Numbered from the stretch's first letter, positions 1 to 5,367 are shown. The stretch is 5,367 nt of DNA from Actinomycetota bacterium (GCA_016844415.1 JAENIX010000137.1:1-5367); one strand, 5' to 3'. Notes: generated from the letters alone by a model not told the origin. A program made the numbers and translations.

Positions 1-2
1 GG

Positions 3-611
3 AAGGTCGACGAGGTGCTGTTCCAGGCGGTCCGCGGGATCTCGGAGCTGGTGACCAAGCCGGGATACATCAACCTCGACTTCGCCGACGTCAAGACGAT
101 CATGTCGGGCATGGGCGTGGCGCTGATGGGCATGGGGAGCGCATCAGGGCAGAACCGCGCGGTCGCCGCGGCGGAGAAGGCGATCTCCAGCCCGCTCCTG
201 GAAGACGTCTCGATCCGGGGCGCGCGCGGCGTGCTCATCAACATCACCGCGGGGCCGTCCCTCTCCATGCACGAGGTGCATGAGGCGGCGAGCCTTGTCC
301 AGCAGGAAGCCGACGACGAGGCGAACATCATCTTCGGCACCGTCATCGACGAGACGCTCGAAGACGAGCTGAAGGTGACGGTCATCGCCACGGGCTTCGA
401 GCCCGGCGTGGCCGAAAGCATCTGGAGAGGCCCGCGCCGGACGATCAAGCTGGTGGGAAGGGAGGACCTGGAGAAGCCGACGTTCCTCCGGGCCGCCCCG
501 CATAAGCCGCCGGAGCGGATCGAGGACCTCCCGGTCATCGACAAGGAGGGCGAGGCGGAAGCGCTCGTGGAGTTCGATATCCCCACGTTCCTGCGCCGCC
601 GGGGCGAGTAG
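3..611 (+). CDS. ftsZ: Cell division protein FtsZ, C-terminal part (5' end outside window)
   Basis: FtsZ is the tubulin-like GTPase that polymerises into the cytoplasmic Z-ring and recruits the division machinery. The frame is open from the window edge, and 202 codons precede the TAG stop; full FtsZ is usually near 390 residues, so the GTP-binding N-terminal half is missing only because the window starts here. The T7 synergy loop is visible as NLDFADV (window residues 24-30), with the two acidic residues that act on GTP of the neighbouring subunit. It is followed by the glycine/methionine-rich stretch [11 protein letters not shown] and the C-terminal tubulin-like domain ending near [10 protein letters not shown] polar linker of about 50 residues with several prolines leads to the conserved tail [10 protein letters not shown] at the extreme C-terminus, the usual docking site for FtsA and other tethers. 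A GTG at 15 is internal, not a start. A radical SAM gene follows after 18 bp on the same strand. Confidence 0.97.
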   Translation, partial: KVDEVLFQAVRGISELVTKPGYINLDFADVKTIMSGMGVALMGMGSASGQNRAVAAAEKAISSPLLEDVSIRGARGVLINITAGPSLSMHEVHEAASLVQQEADDEANIIFGTVIDETLEDELKVTVIATGFEPGVAESIWRGPRRTIKLVGREDLEKPTFLRAAPHKPPERIEDLPVIDKEGEAEALVEFDIPTFLRRRGE

Positions 612-629
612 GCCCCGCCGGGGGCGGGC
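612..629 (+). promoter_or_regulatory. GC-rich inverted repeat in the ftsZ-radical SAM gap
   Basis: The whole 18-bp gap is G/C only. CCCGCC (614-619) can pair with GGCGGG (623-628) across a 3-base loop; an alternative fold pairs GCCCC (612-616) with GGGGC (621-625). There is no T-run after it, so it does not look like a rho-independent terminator. The only purine-rich Shine-Dalgarno-like bases for the ATG at 630 lie inside the stem, so the hairpin could limit initiation of the downstream gene unless ribosomes finishing ftsZ open it. The pairing is seen; the regulatory role is inferred. Confidence 0.35.
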
Positions 630-2330
630 ATGTCGTGGGAACTGCGCAAGCTCCGCGACGCCGTCCTCTCACGGGAGGTCGGGGCCCGGAGGAAGGAGTG
701 GGGGGGAAGGCTCCGCGTCGCGCTGGCCTACCCGAACCGGTACGCGGCGGGGATGTCGAACCTGGGCTTCCTTTCCATCCATGCCCGTATCAACGCACGG
801 GCCGATGCCCTGTGCGAGCGGGTCTTCCTGCCGTCCGCCGCGGAGGAGCGGCTCCTTGCCCGCCGTTCGCACCCCCTCTCCACGCTGGAAAGCGGCAGCC
901 CTCTCCATGCGTTCGACATCGTCGCGTTCTCCCTTTCCCATGAGAATGATCTGCTGAACGTCCCCGCGATTCTTTCGGGCGGAGGCGTCGCTCCGTTCCG
1001 CAGGGACCGGGAGGAGGCCGGGGATCGACGGCCGCTGGTACTGGCCGGAGGGTTCGCCGCGTCGCTCAATCCGGAGCCCGCGGGTGTTTTCGCAGACGCA
1101 GTCGTCGTGGGCGACGGAGAGCGGGCGATCGAGTCCATACTCGACCTCGGGGATCCACGGTTCGTGGACGATGGATACCTCAAAAGCCTTGCCGCCGTCC
1201 CGGGCGTCTACGTTCCCGCAGGATATATCCCCGAATATATGAAGTCCGCCGCCGGCGTACCTGGCACGGAAGGGAAGTTGCGCGCCTTCTCTCCTGTCGC
1301 CGGTTTTCCCGCGCGCGTCGCGCGGGAGAAGATCGACTTCACGGAATTCCCGCCGCTGCCTGTCGTCCTCGCCGGGGACGCGGAGCTGGGCAGAATGGCC
1401 CTGCTTGAAACCTCCAGGGGGTGCCCGAGGATGTGCTCCTTCTGCGCCGCGGCCCATGCCTGCCCGGAGTTCCGGGAGATGCCCCTCTCGCTGGCGCGCT
1501 CGACTGTCGAATCCTCCTGGCCCCATCGCCGCAGCATAGGGATGATCGGGGCGGCGGTGCTCGACTGGAGGCACTTCAAGGAGTTTTCCAGGGAAATCCT
1601 GGCCCGCGGAGGGACGGTCTCGCCCGCGTCGGTCCGGGCGGACCTCGTTGACGATGAAATCGCGGATATTCTCAAGCGCAGCGGGCACCGCACCGTCGCG
1701 CTGGCGCCCGAGTGCGGCAGCGAGCGGCTGCGGGCCCGTATCGGCAAGCGTGTCGAGGACGGGATATTCTTCGATGCCGGCAGGATCATGGTCCGCGCGG
1801 GGATCGTCTCCTTCAAGCTCTATTTCCTGGTGGGGGTCCCGGGCGCCGGGCGGGAAGAAGAAACGGGCGGCGCGATCGATTTCCTGCGGGAGTTCCGGAA
1901 GGCCGTCCTCGACGAATCGAAGGCGGTAGGCCGGATGGGGACCATCACCGTGGTTCTCTCCCCATTCGTGCCGAAGCCGTTCACTCCGCTTCAGTGGGCG
2001 GCCATGATGCCCGAGGCCGAATTGCGGTTGCGCCAGGAGAAGGTCGCCGCCGCGATGCGGTCGATATCCAACCTGCGCATCGACCCCGAAACGCCCTCGT
2101 CGGCCGTCCTCCAGGGATTCCTGGGGCTGTCGGACAGGCGGGTGGAAAGTGCGCTGCGACACGCCCGGAAGGGCAGGCTAAGGCTTTCCCCGGACCGCCT
2201 CGCCGTCCCTCTCGCTGAGATCGTCCACAGGGAGAAGGACTCTGACGAGTATTTCCCCTGGGACATCGTGGAGGGCGGCTTGCCGAAAAACGTCCTCCGC
2301 AACAGGTACGTGGCCGTCATGCGGGGGTGA
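630..2330 (+). CDS. Radical SAM protein with B12-binding-like N-terminal domain (MJ_1487-type), substrate unknown
   Basis: This is a predicted cytoplasmic [4Fe-4S] radical S-adenosylmethionine enzyme of 566 residues. The cluster motif CPRMCSFC supplies C265, C269 and C272 in the canonical CX3CX2C spacing, preceded by ETSRG. The N-terminal region has the family signature YPNRYAAGMSNLGF (34-47) and a Rossmann-like B12-binding-type domain up to about residue 170, with LAGGFAASLNPEP and ADAVVVGDGE. The DxHxxG cobalamin-ligand motif is not seen, so cobalamin may not bind. After the cluster come APECGSERLR (359-368), YFLVGVPG (398-405), and FVPKPFTPLQW (446-456), then FPWDIVEGG near the C-terminus; these last elements are shared with MJ_1487-like and TIGR03960-like proteins. 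The ATG at 630 is the start because the conserved region begins about 28 residues later and no other start lies upstream in the gap. It lies 18 bp after ftsZ, so co-transcription is likely. The reaction is unknown, and RNA or cofactor modification is only a guess. Confidence 0.9.
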   Translation: MSWELRKLRDAVLSREVGARRKEWGGRLRVALAYPNRYAAGMSNLGFLSIHARINARADALCERVFLPSAAEERLLARRSHPLSTLESGSPLHAFDIVAFSLSHENDLLNVPAILSGGGVAPFRRDREEAGDRRPLVLAGGFAASLNPEPAGVFADAVVVGDGERAIESILDLGDPRFVDDGYLKSLAAVPGVYVPAGYIPEYMKSAAGVPGTEGKLRAFSPVAGFPARVAREKIDFTEFPPLPVVLAGDAELGRMALLETSRGCPRMCSFCAAAHACPEFREMPLSLARSTVESSWPHRRSIGMIGAAVLDWRHFKEFSREILARGGTVSPASVRADLVDDEIADILKRSGHRTVALAPECGSERLRARIGKRVEDGIFFDAGRIMVRAGIVSFKLYFLVGVPGAGREEETGGAIDFLREFRKAVLDESKAVGRMGTITVVLSPFVPKPFTPLQWAAMMPEAELRLRQEKVAAAMRSISNLRIDPETPSSAVLQGFLGLSDRRVESALRHARKGRLRLSPDRLAVPLAEIVHREKDSDEYFPWDIVEGGLPKNVLRNRYVAVMRG

Positions 2331-2343
2331 CCCGGCACCGCTT

Positions 2344-2355
2344 GCGCATTTGCGC
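2344..2355. repeat. Short inverted repeat before the methyltransferase gene
   Basis: GCGCA (2344-2348) and TGCGC (2351-2355) form a perfect 5-bp inverted repeat around TT. It lies in the 39-bp gap between the radical SAM and methyltransferase genes, 14 bases before the ATG. No T-run follows, so it is not a convincing terminator. It could be a weak hairpin or chance in GC-rich DNA. Confidence 0.25.
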
Positions 2356-2369
2356 GCGAAAGGGAAAAC

Positions 2370-3377
2370 ATGGGAAACAACAGAGCCGGACAGGACACGT
2401 CGGGCATTCCGTGCAACCTGTGCGGTTCGTCCGGCGCGGACGAACTGTCGCTCGTCGATCGCGATGGAAACCATCTTCGGACGGTCATCTGCAGGAATTG
2501 CGGATTGGTCTGGACGGATCCCCGTCCCGCCGGCGTCCGGGAGTTCTACGAAAAGGAATACAGGTTGCGGTACAAGGGAACATACAAGCCGAAGCCGAAG
2601 CATGTTTACCGCGCGGGGAAAGTCGCCGTCGCCCGATACGAGAGGATAAGGGGGTACATAAGGAAAGAGATGTCCCTGCTGGATGTCGGCTCGGGCGGAG
2701 GCGAATTCATCTACCTGATGCGGAAAGTGGGATGCAAAACGATCGGCATAGAGCCCAACGAGGGTTATGCGGGATACGCGGTTTCGGAATACGGCCTCGA
2801 CGTGCGCGCCGGCTTCATGCAGGACGCGATGCTGGAAGACGGAAGTCAGGACATCGTGACGATGTGGCACGTGCTTGAACATACGGAAGACCCGACGTTA
2901 GTGATCGGAATGGCCGGCGGCTGGATCAGGCAGGGCGGGATCCTGGCTTTGGAGGTCCCCAACGTCGAGGCGACATGCATGTCTCCCCCGCATCGGTTCC
3001 ATCTTGCTCATCTGTATAATTTCAACCCGGACACCTTGCGTCGCCTGGGCGAAAAAGCAGGACTCAAAATAGTCGAGCAGGCCGTCTCCGGGGACGGGGG
3101 AAATATCACGGCGATATTCCGTAAACATGAAGTCGCCATCCCGCCCGATTCATTGTTCATCGATGGCAATTACGACAGGATCGCCGGCGTTGTCCGGAAT
3201 CACACCGTCGCGCGCCATTACGCCTCCCGCCATCCATACCTGCGATTTGCGAAAAAAATACGCAGTGCATTGGATGAAAAAATATCCACGATCAATTATG
3301 CCGGGGGGAAACGCCTTCTGGACGGCATTTTCGGATTGCAGGCGGATGCGCCGTTACGCCTCGGTGACCCGGATTAG
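2370..3377 (+). CDS. Class I SAM-dependent methyltransferase with N-terminal zinc ribbon
   Basis: This 335-residue protein should transfer a methyl group from S-adenosylmethionine to an unidentified acceptor. Residues 13-44 form a zinc-ribbon-like module with two CxxC pairs (C15/C18 and C41/C44), followed by GLVWTDPRP. The Rossmann methyltransferase core (Methyltransf_23-like) follows: motif I LLDVGSGGGEF at 103-113, the acidic ribose-binding E128 in GIEPN, motif II DIVTMWHVLEH at 161-171, then GGILALEVPN at 189-198 and a histidine-rich stretch with NFNPDTLRRLGEKAGL. The C-terminal ~80 residues are not recognised. The start has AGGGA at 2361-2365 at good spacing. Family members often sit in glycan or secondary-metabolite clusters, but no such genes are here. 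Codon third positions are less G/C-biased than in the flanking genes, especially after about 3000, which could mean recent acquisition. The last 24 bp overlap the end of yjbQ on the other strand. Confidence 0.88.
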   Translation: MGNNRAGQDTSGIPCNLCGSSGADELSLVDRDGNHLRTVICRNCGLVWTDPRPAGVREFYEKEYRLRYKGTYKPKPKHVYRAGKVAVARYERIRGYIRKEMSLLDVGSGGGEFIYLMRKVGCKTIGIEPNEGYAGYAVSEYGLDVRAGFMQDAMLEDGSQDIVTMWHVLEHTEDPTLVIGMAGGWIRQGGILALEVPNVEATCMSPPHRFHLAHLYNFNPDTLRRLGEKAGLKIVEQAVSGDGGNITAIFRKHEVAIPPDSLFIDGNYDRIAGVVRNHTVARHYASRHPYLRFAKKIRSALDEKISTINYAGGKRLLDGIFGLQADAPLRLGDPD

Positions 3378-3755
3378 TGCGTTGCGGGTTCTCGGGCCGT
3401 CGAACTCGCAAAGGAAGATCGCCTGCCATGTGCCCAGGACGAGCTGGCCGGCCTCCACGAACACCGATACGGAAGGTCCCACTAGGGTGGCCTTCGCGTG
3501 GGCATGCGCGTTCCCTTCAGAGTGCAGGTATTTTCCCTTCGAGGGGGCCATCGCTTCGAGGATGTTGATTATGTCGCGCCGGACGTCCGGGTCGGCGTTC
3601 TCGTTGACGGTCACCGCGGCAGTCGTATGAGGGATGAAGATCGTGCAGGTCCCCCGCGTGATGCCGCTCTCGCGGACCACCTGGCGCACCGTGGCGGTGA
3701 TGTCCACCATCTGCTGGGAGCTTTCGGTCCGGACGGTTACGGTTTTCAGATTCAT
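3354..3755 (-). CDS. yjbQ: YjbQ/UPF0047 family protein (secondary thiamine-phosphate synthase type)
   Basis: This small cytoplasmic protein of 133 residues matches the usual length of the YjbQ (UPF0047) family. Family signatures run through it: FIPHTTAAVTVNENADPD (40-57), GNAHAHAKATLVGPS (81-95) with the paired histidines H84 and H86, and GQLVLGTWQAIFLCEFDGPR (103-122). Escherichia coli YjbQ has been reported to have weak thiamine-phosphate synthase activity, but the true cellular role of the family is not settled. I choose the ATG at 3755 over an in-frame ATG at 3773: the former has AGAGGGG five bases upstream, while the latter has its purine-rich bases directly abutting the codon and falls about where transcription from the promoter at 3777-3805 should begin. 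It is transcribed alone, divergent from maf and convergent with the methyltransferase gene, whose end it overlaps by 24 bp. Confidence 0.93.
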   Translation of the reverse strand: MNLKTVTVRTESSQQMVDITATVRQVVRESGITRGTCTIFIPHTTAAVTVNENADPDVRRDIINILEAMAPSKGKYLHSEGNAHAHAKATLVGPSVSVFVEAGQLVLGTWQAIFLCEFDGPRTRNALIRVTEA

Positions 3756-3760
3756 CCGAT

Positions 3761-3767
3761 CCCCTCT
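3761..3767 (-). promoter_or_regulatory. Ribosome binding site that decides the yjbQ start
   Basis: Read on the minus strand this is AGAGGGG, five bases before the ATG at 3755. It is the best Shine-Dalgarno match near either candidate start and supports the shorter, 133-residue YjbQ over the 139-residue reading from 3773. Confidence 0.65.
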
Positions 3768-3776
3768 TGGCATCCT

Positions 3777-3805
3777 CTTGTAGCACAGGCTCCCCGAGGG
3801 GTCAA
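3777..3805 (-). promoter_or_regulatory. Predicted sigma-70-type promoter of yjbQ
   Basis: On the minus strand a -35 box TTGACC (3800-3805, five of six consensus bases) is separated by exactly 17 bp from a -10 box TACAAG (3777-3782, four of six). TGC stands directly before the -10 hexamer, which gives an extended -10 element. The predicted transcription start falls near 3770, leaving a leader of about 15 bases before the ATG at 3755. The palindrome CCCCGAGGGG (3792-3801) lies in the spacer and touches the -35 box. The match to consensus is seen; activity is inferred. Confidence 0.55.
3792..3801. repeat. Short palindrome in the yjbQ promoter spacer
   Basis: CCCC and GGGG flank a 2-base centre (GA on the plus strand). 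It overlaps the edge of the predicted yjbQ -35 box, where a repressor could bind, but four-base arms of one nucleotide are weak evidence for an operator. Confidence 0.3.
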
Positions 3806-3835
3806 GGAATGATGCCCGCAGGAATGATGCCCGCA
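3806..3835. repeat. Exact 15-bp tandem duplication between yjbQ and maf
   Basis: The unit GGAATGATGCCCGCA occurs twice head to tail (3806-3820 and 3821-3835) without a mismatch; GG at 3836-3837 starts a third copy that then diverges. It lies in the non-coding divergent region, immediately upstream of the yjbQ -35 box on one side and over the expected -35 position of maf on the other. It could be a recent replication-slippage product or a doubled regulator site. The repeat is seen; a function is not shown. Confidence 0.85.
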
Positions 3836-3849
3836 GGCGAACTTACCGA

Positions 3850-3855
3850 TATAAT
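3850..3855 (+). promoter_or_regulatory. Perfect -10 box upstream of maf
   Basis: TATAAT matches the sigma-70 -10 consensus at all six positions and stands out in GC-rich DNA. No good -35 box is found 16-18 bp upstream, where the second copy of the 15-bp repeat and its flank lie, and no extended TG is present. Transcription would start around 3861-3864, at or just before the GTG start of maf at 3864. The maf message would then be leaderless or nearly so, in keeping with the absence of a Shine-Dalgarno sequence. Confidence 0.45.
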
Positions 3856-3863
3856 GGTATCCC

Positions 3864-4456
3864 GTGGCAACCCGACCGAGCCTGATACTGGCTTCCGCTT
3901 CCCCGCGCCGCCGGGAGCTTCTGCGTTCGATCGGAGTTCCATTCAGGGTTGTTCCTTCCCGCGCGGAAGAGGTGCGGCGTCAGGGGGAGGCGCCGCGGAT
4001 GTCTCCCGGCTTTTCCCGGATGCCTTCGTCCTTTCGGCGGACACGGTCGTCGTCGTGGACGACAGGCTGCTCGGAAAGCCCGCGGACCGGCGGGAAGCGG
4101 GGCGAATGCTTGCGATGCTCTCCGGGCGCGAGCACCTGGTTCACACGGCGGTCTGCCTATTTCAAGGGAGGCAGGGCCGCCTGGACGAAACGTGCGTGAC
4201 CACACGGGTCCGGTTTCGTCCGCTTGCGCATGGCGAGATAGCCGCGTACCTGCGAACGGGCGAGTGCGACGACAAGGCGGGCGCCTACGCCGCGCAGGGT
4301 GCGGGGAACCTTCTCATAGAACGGATCTCCGGCTCCTTCACGAACGTGGTCGGCCTTCCAATGACGCACACGCTCGCGATGCTTCGCCGGGCGGGGCTTC
4401 TATCCGTGGACCGGAGCGGCGCAGGCTTGTACGTGCTGGCGGGCGGGAAGCCGTAA
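3864..4456 (+). pseudogene. maf: Maf/YhdE-type nucleotide pyrophosphatase, frameshifted with an internal deletion
   Basis: Maf proteins hydrolyse nucleoside triphosphates, typically dTTP, UTP and modified pyrimidine nucleotides, to monophosphates and act as cytoplasmic house-cleaning enzymes. From the GTG at 3864 the first frame gives LILASASPRRRELL (8-20), then GVPFRVVP, ending as Maf at GEAP (41-44, near 3995). It then runs in a foreign frame to a TGA at 4197-4199 (111 residues). From about 3995 a second frame carries the rest: FPDAFVLSADTVVVVDD, GKPADR, LSGREH, DKAGAYAAQG and GSFTNVVGLPM, ending at TAA 4454-4456. The late motifs are YhdE-type rather than YceF-type. Between GEAP and FPDA only about 7 residues remain where the family has about 19-20, so the usual YVxRLAxxKA segment is missing. 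One deletion of about 37-40 bp explains both the shortening and the frame change. GTG is the only plausible start, since an in-frame stop lies at 3852. yggS follows after 4 bp. It is either a dead gene or a sequence error. Confidence 0.85.
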
Positions 4457-4460
4457 GAAG

Positions 4461-5162
4461 ATGGCGGAGTCCGTCAGGGAACGCGTTCAGGACGTCCTTG
4501 ATCGCCTCGCGCGGGCGGCTGCCCGGTCGGGCCGTCCCCCGGAATCGGTCCGGCTGGTGGCGGTTTCGAAGACGCAGCCCGCCGGGAGGGTCGCCGAGGC
4601 GTACGACGCGGGCCTGCGGGTCTTCGGCGAGAACTACGTCCAGGAAGCCGAGGGGAAAATACACGCATTCCCCGATGCGGAGTGGCACCTCATCGGGAAA
4701 CTCCAGGGGAACAAGGTGAAAAAGGCCGTTTCCCTGTTCGGATGGATCCAGACGATCGATTCGCCAGGACTTCTTGCCGACGTGTCACGTCGTAGCGCGG
4801 AAGCGGGTAAATTGTTGCCGGTGCTCGTGGAGGTCAACCTCGGCGGCGAGGGGAGCAAGGCGGGCGTCTTGCCGGACGAATTGCCGCATATCATCGAATC
4901 GGCCGCCGGCCTGCCGGGAGTCAGGGTTTGCGGGTTGATGGCCATCCCGCCGGAGACGGAGGACCCGGAAGGGAGCCGGCCCTGCTTTGCGCGCCTGAGG
5001 GAGCTTATGGAACGGCATGCCTCTTCCGGTGGGGCGGCGGGGAAAATGACCGAGCTGTCCATGGGGATGTCGAACGATTTCGAGGTGGCGATCGAAGAGG
5101 GGGCGACGATGGTCCGTGTCGGGACCGCCGTCTTCGGGAGCCGGGCGCGGAGGGAGAAATGA
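4461..5162 (+). CDS. yggS: YggS/PLPBP family pyridoxal 5'-phosphate homeostasis protein
   Basis: This 233-residue cytoplasmic protein belongs to the fold-type III PLP-binding YggS/PROSC family, which carries PLP without a known catalytic reaction and keeps vitamin B6 and amino-acid pools balanced. The PLP lysine is K37 in AVSKTQP. Other family motifs follow in order: FGENYVQE (55-62), WHLIGKLQGNK (75-85), VEVNLGGEGSKAG (123-135), GLMAIPP (158-164), SMGMSNDFEVAIEEGAT (200-216) and VRVGTAVFG (218-226), the last two forming the phosphate-binding end of the barrel. Length is normal for the family and the gene is intact. The ATG at 4461 is 4 bp after the maf stop, and GGGAAG lies about 11 bases upstream inside maf, so translation may be coupled to maf. 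If maf is truly broken, early termination at 4199 could reduce yggS expression by polarity. Its stop overlaps the proC start, a common pairing. Confidence 0.97.
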   Translation: MAESVRERVQDVLDRLARAAARSGRPPESVRLVAVSKTQPAGRVAEAYDAGLRVFGENYVQEAEGKIHAFPDAEWHLIGKLQGNKVKKAVSLFGWIQTIDSPGLLADVSRRSAEAGKLLPVLVEVNLGGEGSKAGVLPDELPHIIESAAGLPGVRVCGLMAIPPETEDPEGSRPCFARLRELMERHASSGGAAGKMTELSMGMSNDFEVAIEEGATMVRVGTAVFGSRARREK

Positions 5163-5367
5163 AAAAGGTCGGGTTCATCGGCGCCGGCAACATGGCGGAG
5201 GCGATGCTGCGGGGGATGATAGACGGGAAGCTGCTGCCCGCCCGCGACATATTCGTCCACGATGTGCATGCGAAACGCGTGCAGGAGCTTGCGAGGCGTT
5301 ACGGCGTCTCCGTGTCCGCTTCCCTGCCGGACCTGGCCCGCAAGTGCGGGACGGTAGTCTTCGCGGT
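5159..5367 (+). CDS. proC: Pyrroline-5-carboxylate reductase ProC, N-terminal part (3' end outside window)
   Basis: ProC reduces 1-pyrroline-5-carboxylate to proline with NAD(P)H, the last step of proline synthesis in the cytoplasm. The visible 69 codons begin MKKVGFIGAGNMAEAML, the dinucleotide-binding Rossmann motif GxGxMA near the N-terminus that is typical of this family. A second strand IFVHDVHAKR follows at about 31-40, where the cofactor ribose or phosphate is contacted. The ATG overlaps the yggS stop as ATGA (5159-5162), so the two genes are translationally coupled, and a strong Shine-Dalgarno GGAGGG lies at 5149-5154 inside yggS. The start is therefore well supported. The frame is intact to the window edge; the catalytic and dimer domains are beyond it. 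Confidence 0.95.
   Translation, partial: MKKVGFIGAGNMAEAMLRGMIDGKLLPARDIFVHDVHAKRVQELARRYGVSVSASLPDLARKCGTVVFA

Noticed and set aside
612..629. Rho-independent terminator after ftsZ
   Set aside because: The stem is short and the ATG of the next gene follows at once; there is no T-run.
669..2162. 497-codon open frame on the minus strand opposite the radical SAM gene
   Set aside because: It is rich in Arg, Gly, Pro and His with no recognisable domain, and lies antisense to a clearly real protein. Long antisense frames are expected in DNA with high G/C at third positions.
2178..2882. 234-codon minus-strand frame spanning the radical SAM-methyltransferase junction
   Set aside because: No motifs, no credible ribosome site, and it crosses two recognised genes on the other strand.
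3767..3994. N-terminal coding extension of the second maf frame from ATG 3767, through the tandem repeat (MMPAG repeated)
   Set aside because: The translated stretch up to about 3994 resembles nothing, is a shifted reading of the true Maf N-terminus after 3864, and covers promoter-like DNA. It is open by chance.
3995..3999. Programmed ribosomal frameshifting in maf
   Set aside because: No slippery heptamer is seen at the junction, and a frame change alone would not restore the missing ~13 conserved residues.
3949..4719. 256-codon plus-strand frame across maf and yggS
   Set aside because: It is the third frame over two recognised genes; its composition is Arg/Gly/Ala/Ser rich without motifs.
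1..5367. CRISPR array, tRNA/rRNA, insertion sequence, toxin-antitoxin or phage genes
   Set aside because: No spaced repeats, tRNA-like folds, transposase motifs or terminal inverted repeats were found on reading both strands; nearly all the DNA is covered by recognised genes.

Overview
The window is a GC-rich bacterial chromosomal segment, densely coded on the plus strand with one gene on the minus strand. FtsZ followed by an MJ_1487-type radical SAM protein, and the maf-yggS-proC order, suggest a Desulfuromonadota/Geobacter-like (former Deltaproteobacteria) organism. That placement is an inference from gene content and recalled gene order, not from a database search.

Layout. (1) Positions 3-611 hold the 3' two thirds of ftsZ, ending in the conserved C-terminal tail. 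(2) After 18 bp comes a 566-residue radical SAM protein of the B12-binding-like/MJ_1487 type (630-2330). (3) After 39 bp comes a class I SAM-dependent methyltransferase with an N-terminal four-cysteine zinc ribbon (2370-3377); its 3' part is visibly richer in A+T than its neighbours. (4) Convergent to it, and overlapping its end by 24 bp, is a YjbQ/UPF0047 protein on the minus strand (3354-3755). (5) A divergent intergenic region of 108 bp (3756-3863) carries a good sigma-70-like promoter for yjbQ, an exact 15-bp tandem duplication, and a perfect TATAAT box just before maf. (6) A second plus-strand operon follows: maf (3864-4456, split over two frames), yggS (4461-5162), and the start of proC (5159 to the window end, overlapping yggS by ATGA).

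How they fit together. FtsZ is the division-ring tubulin homologue; the radical SAM protein downstream is of unknown substrate and may be co-transcribed with it. YggS (PLP homeostasis) and ProC (proline synthesis) are common neighbours, and Maf is a nucleotide pyrophosphatase that cleans up non-canonical or excess nucleotides.

The strongest anomaly is maf. Its N-terminal and C-terminal halves are both clearly recognisable but lie in different frames, and about 13 residues of the conserved segment between them are absent. This fits a single deletion of roughly 37-40 bp, either real or a sequence/assembly error. I do not see a new defence, mobile or RNA system here; most of the window is ordinary housekeeping DNA.
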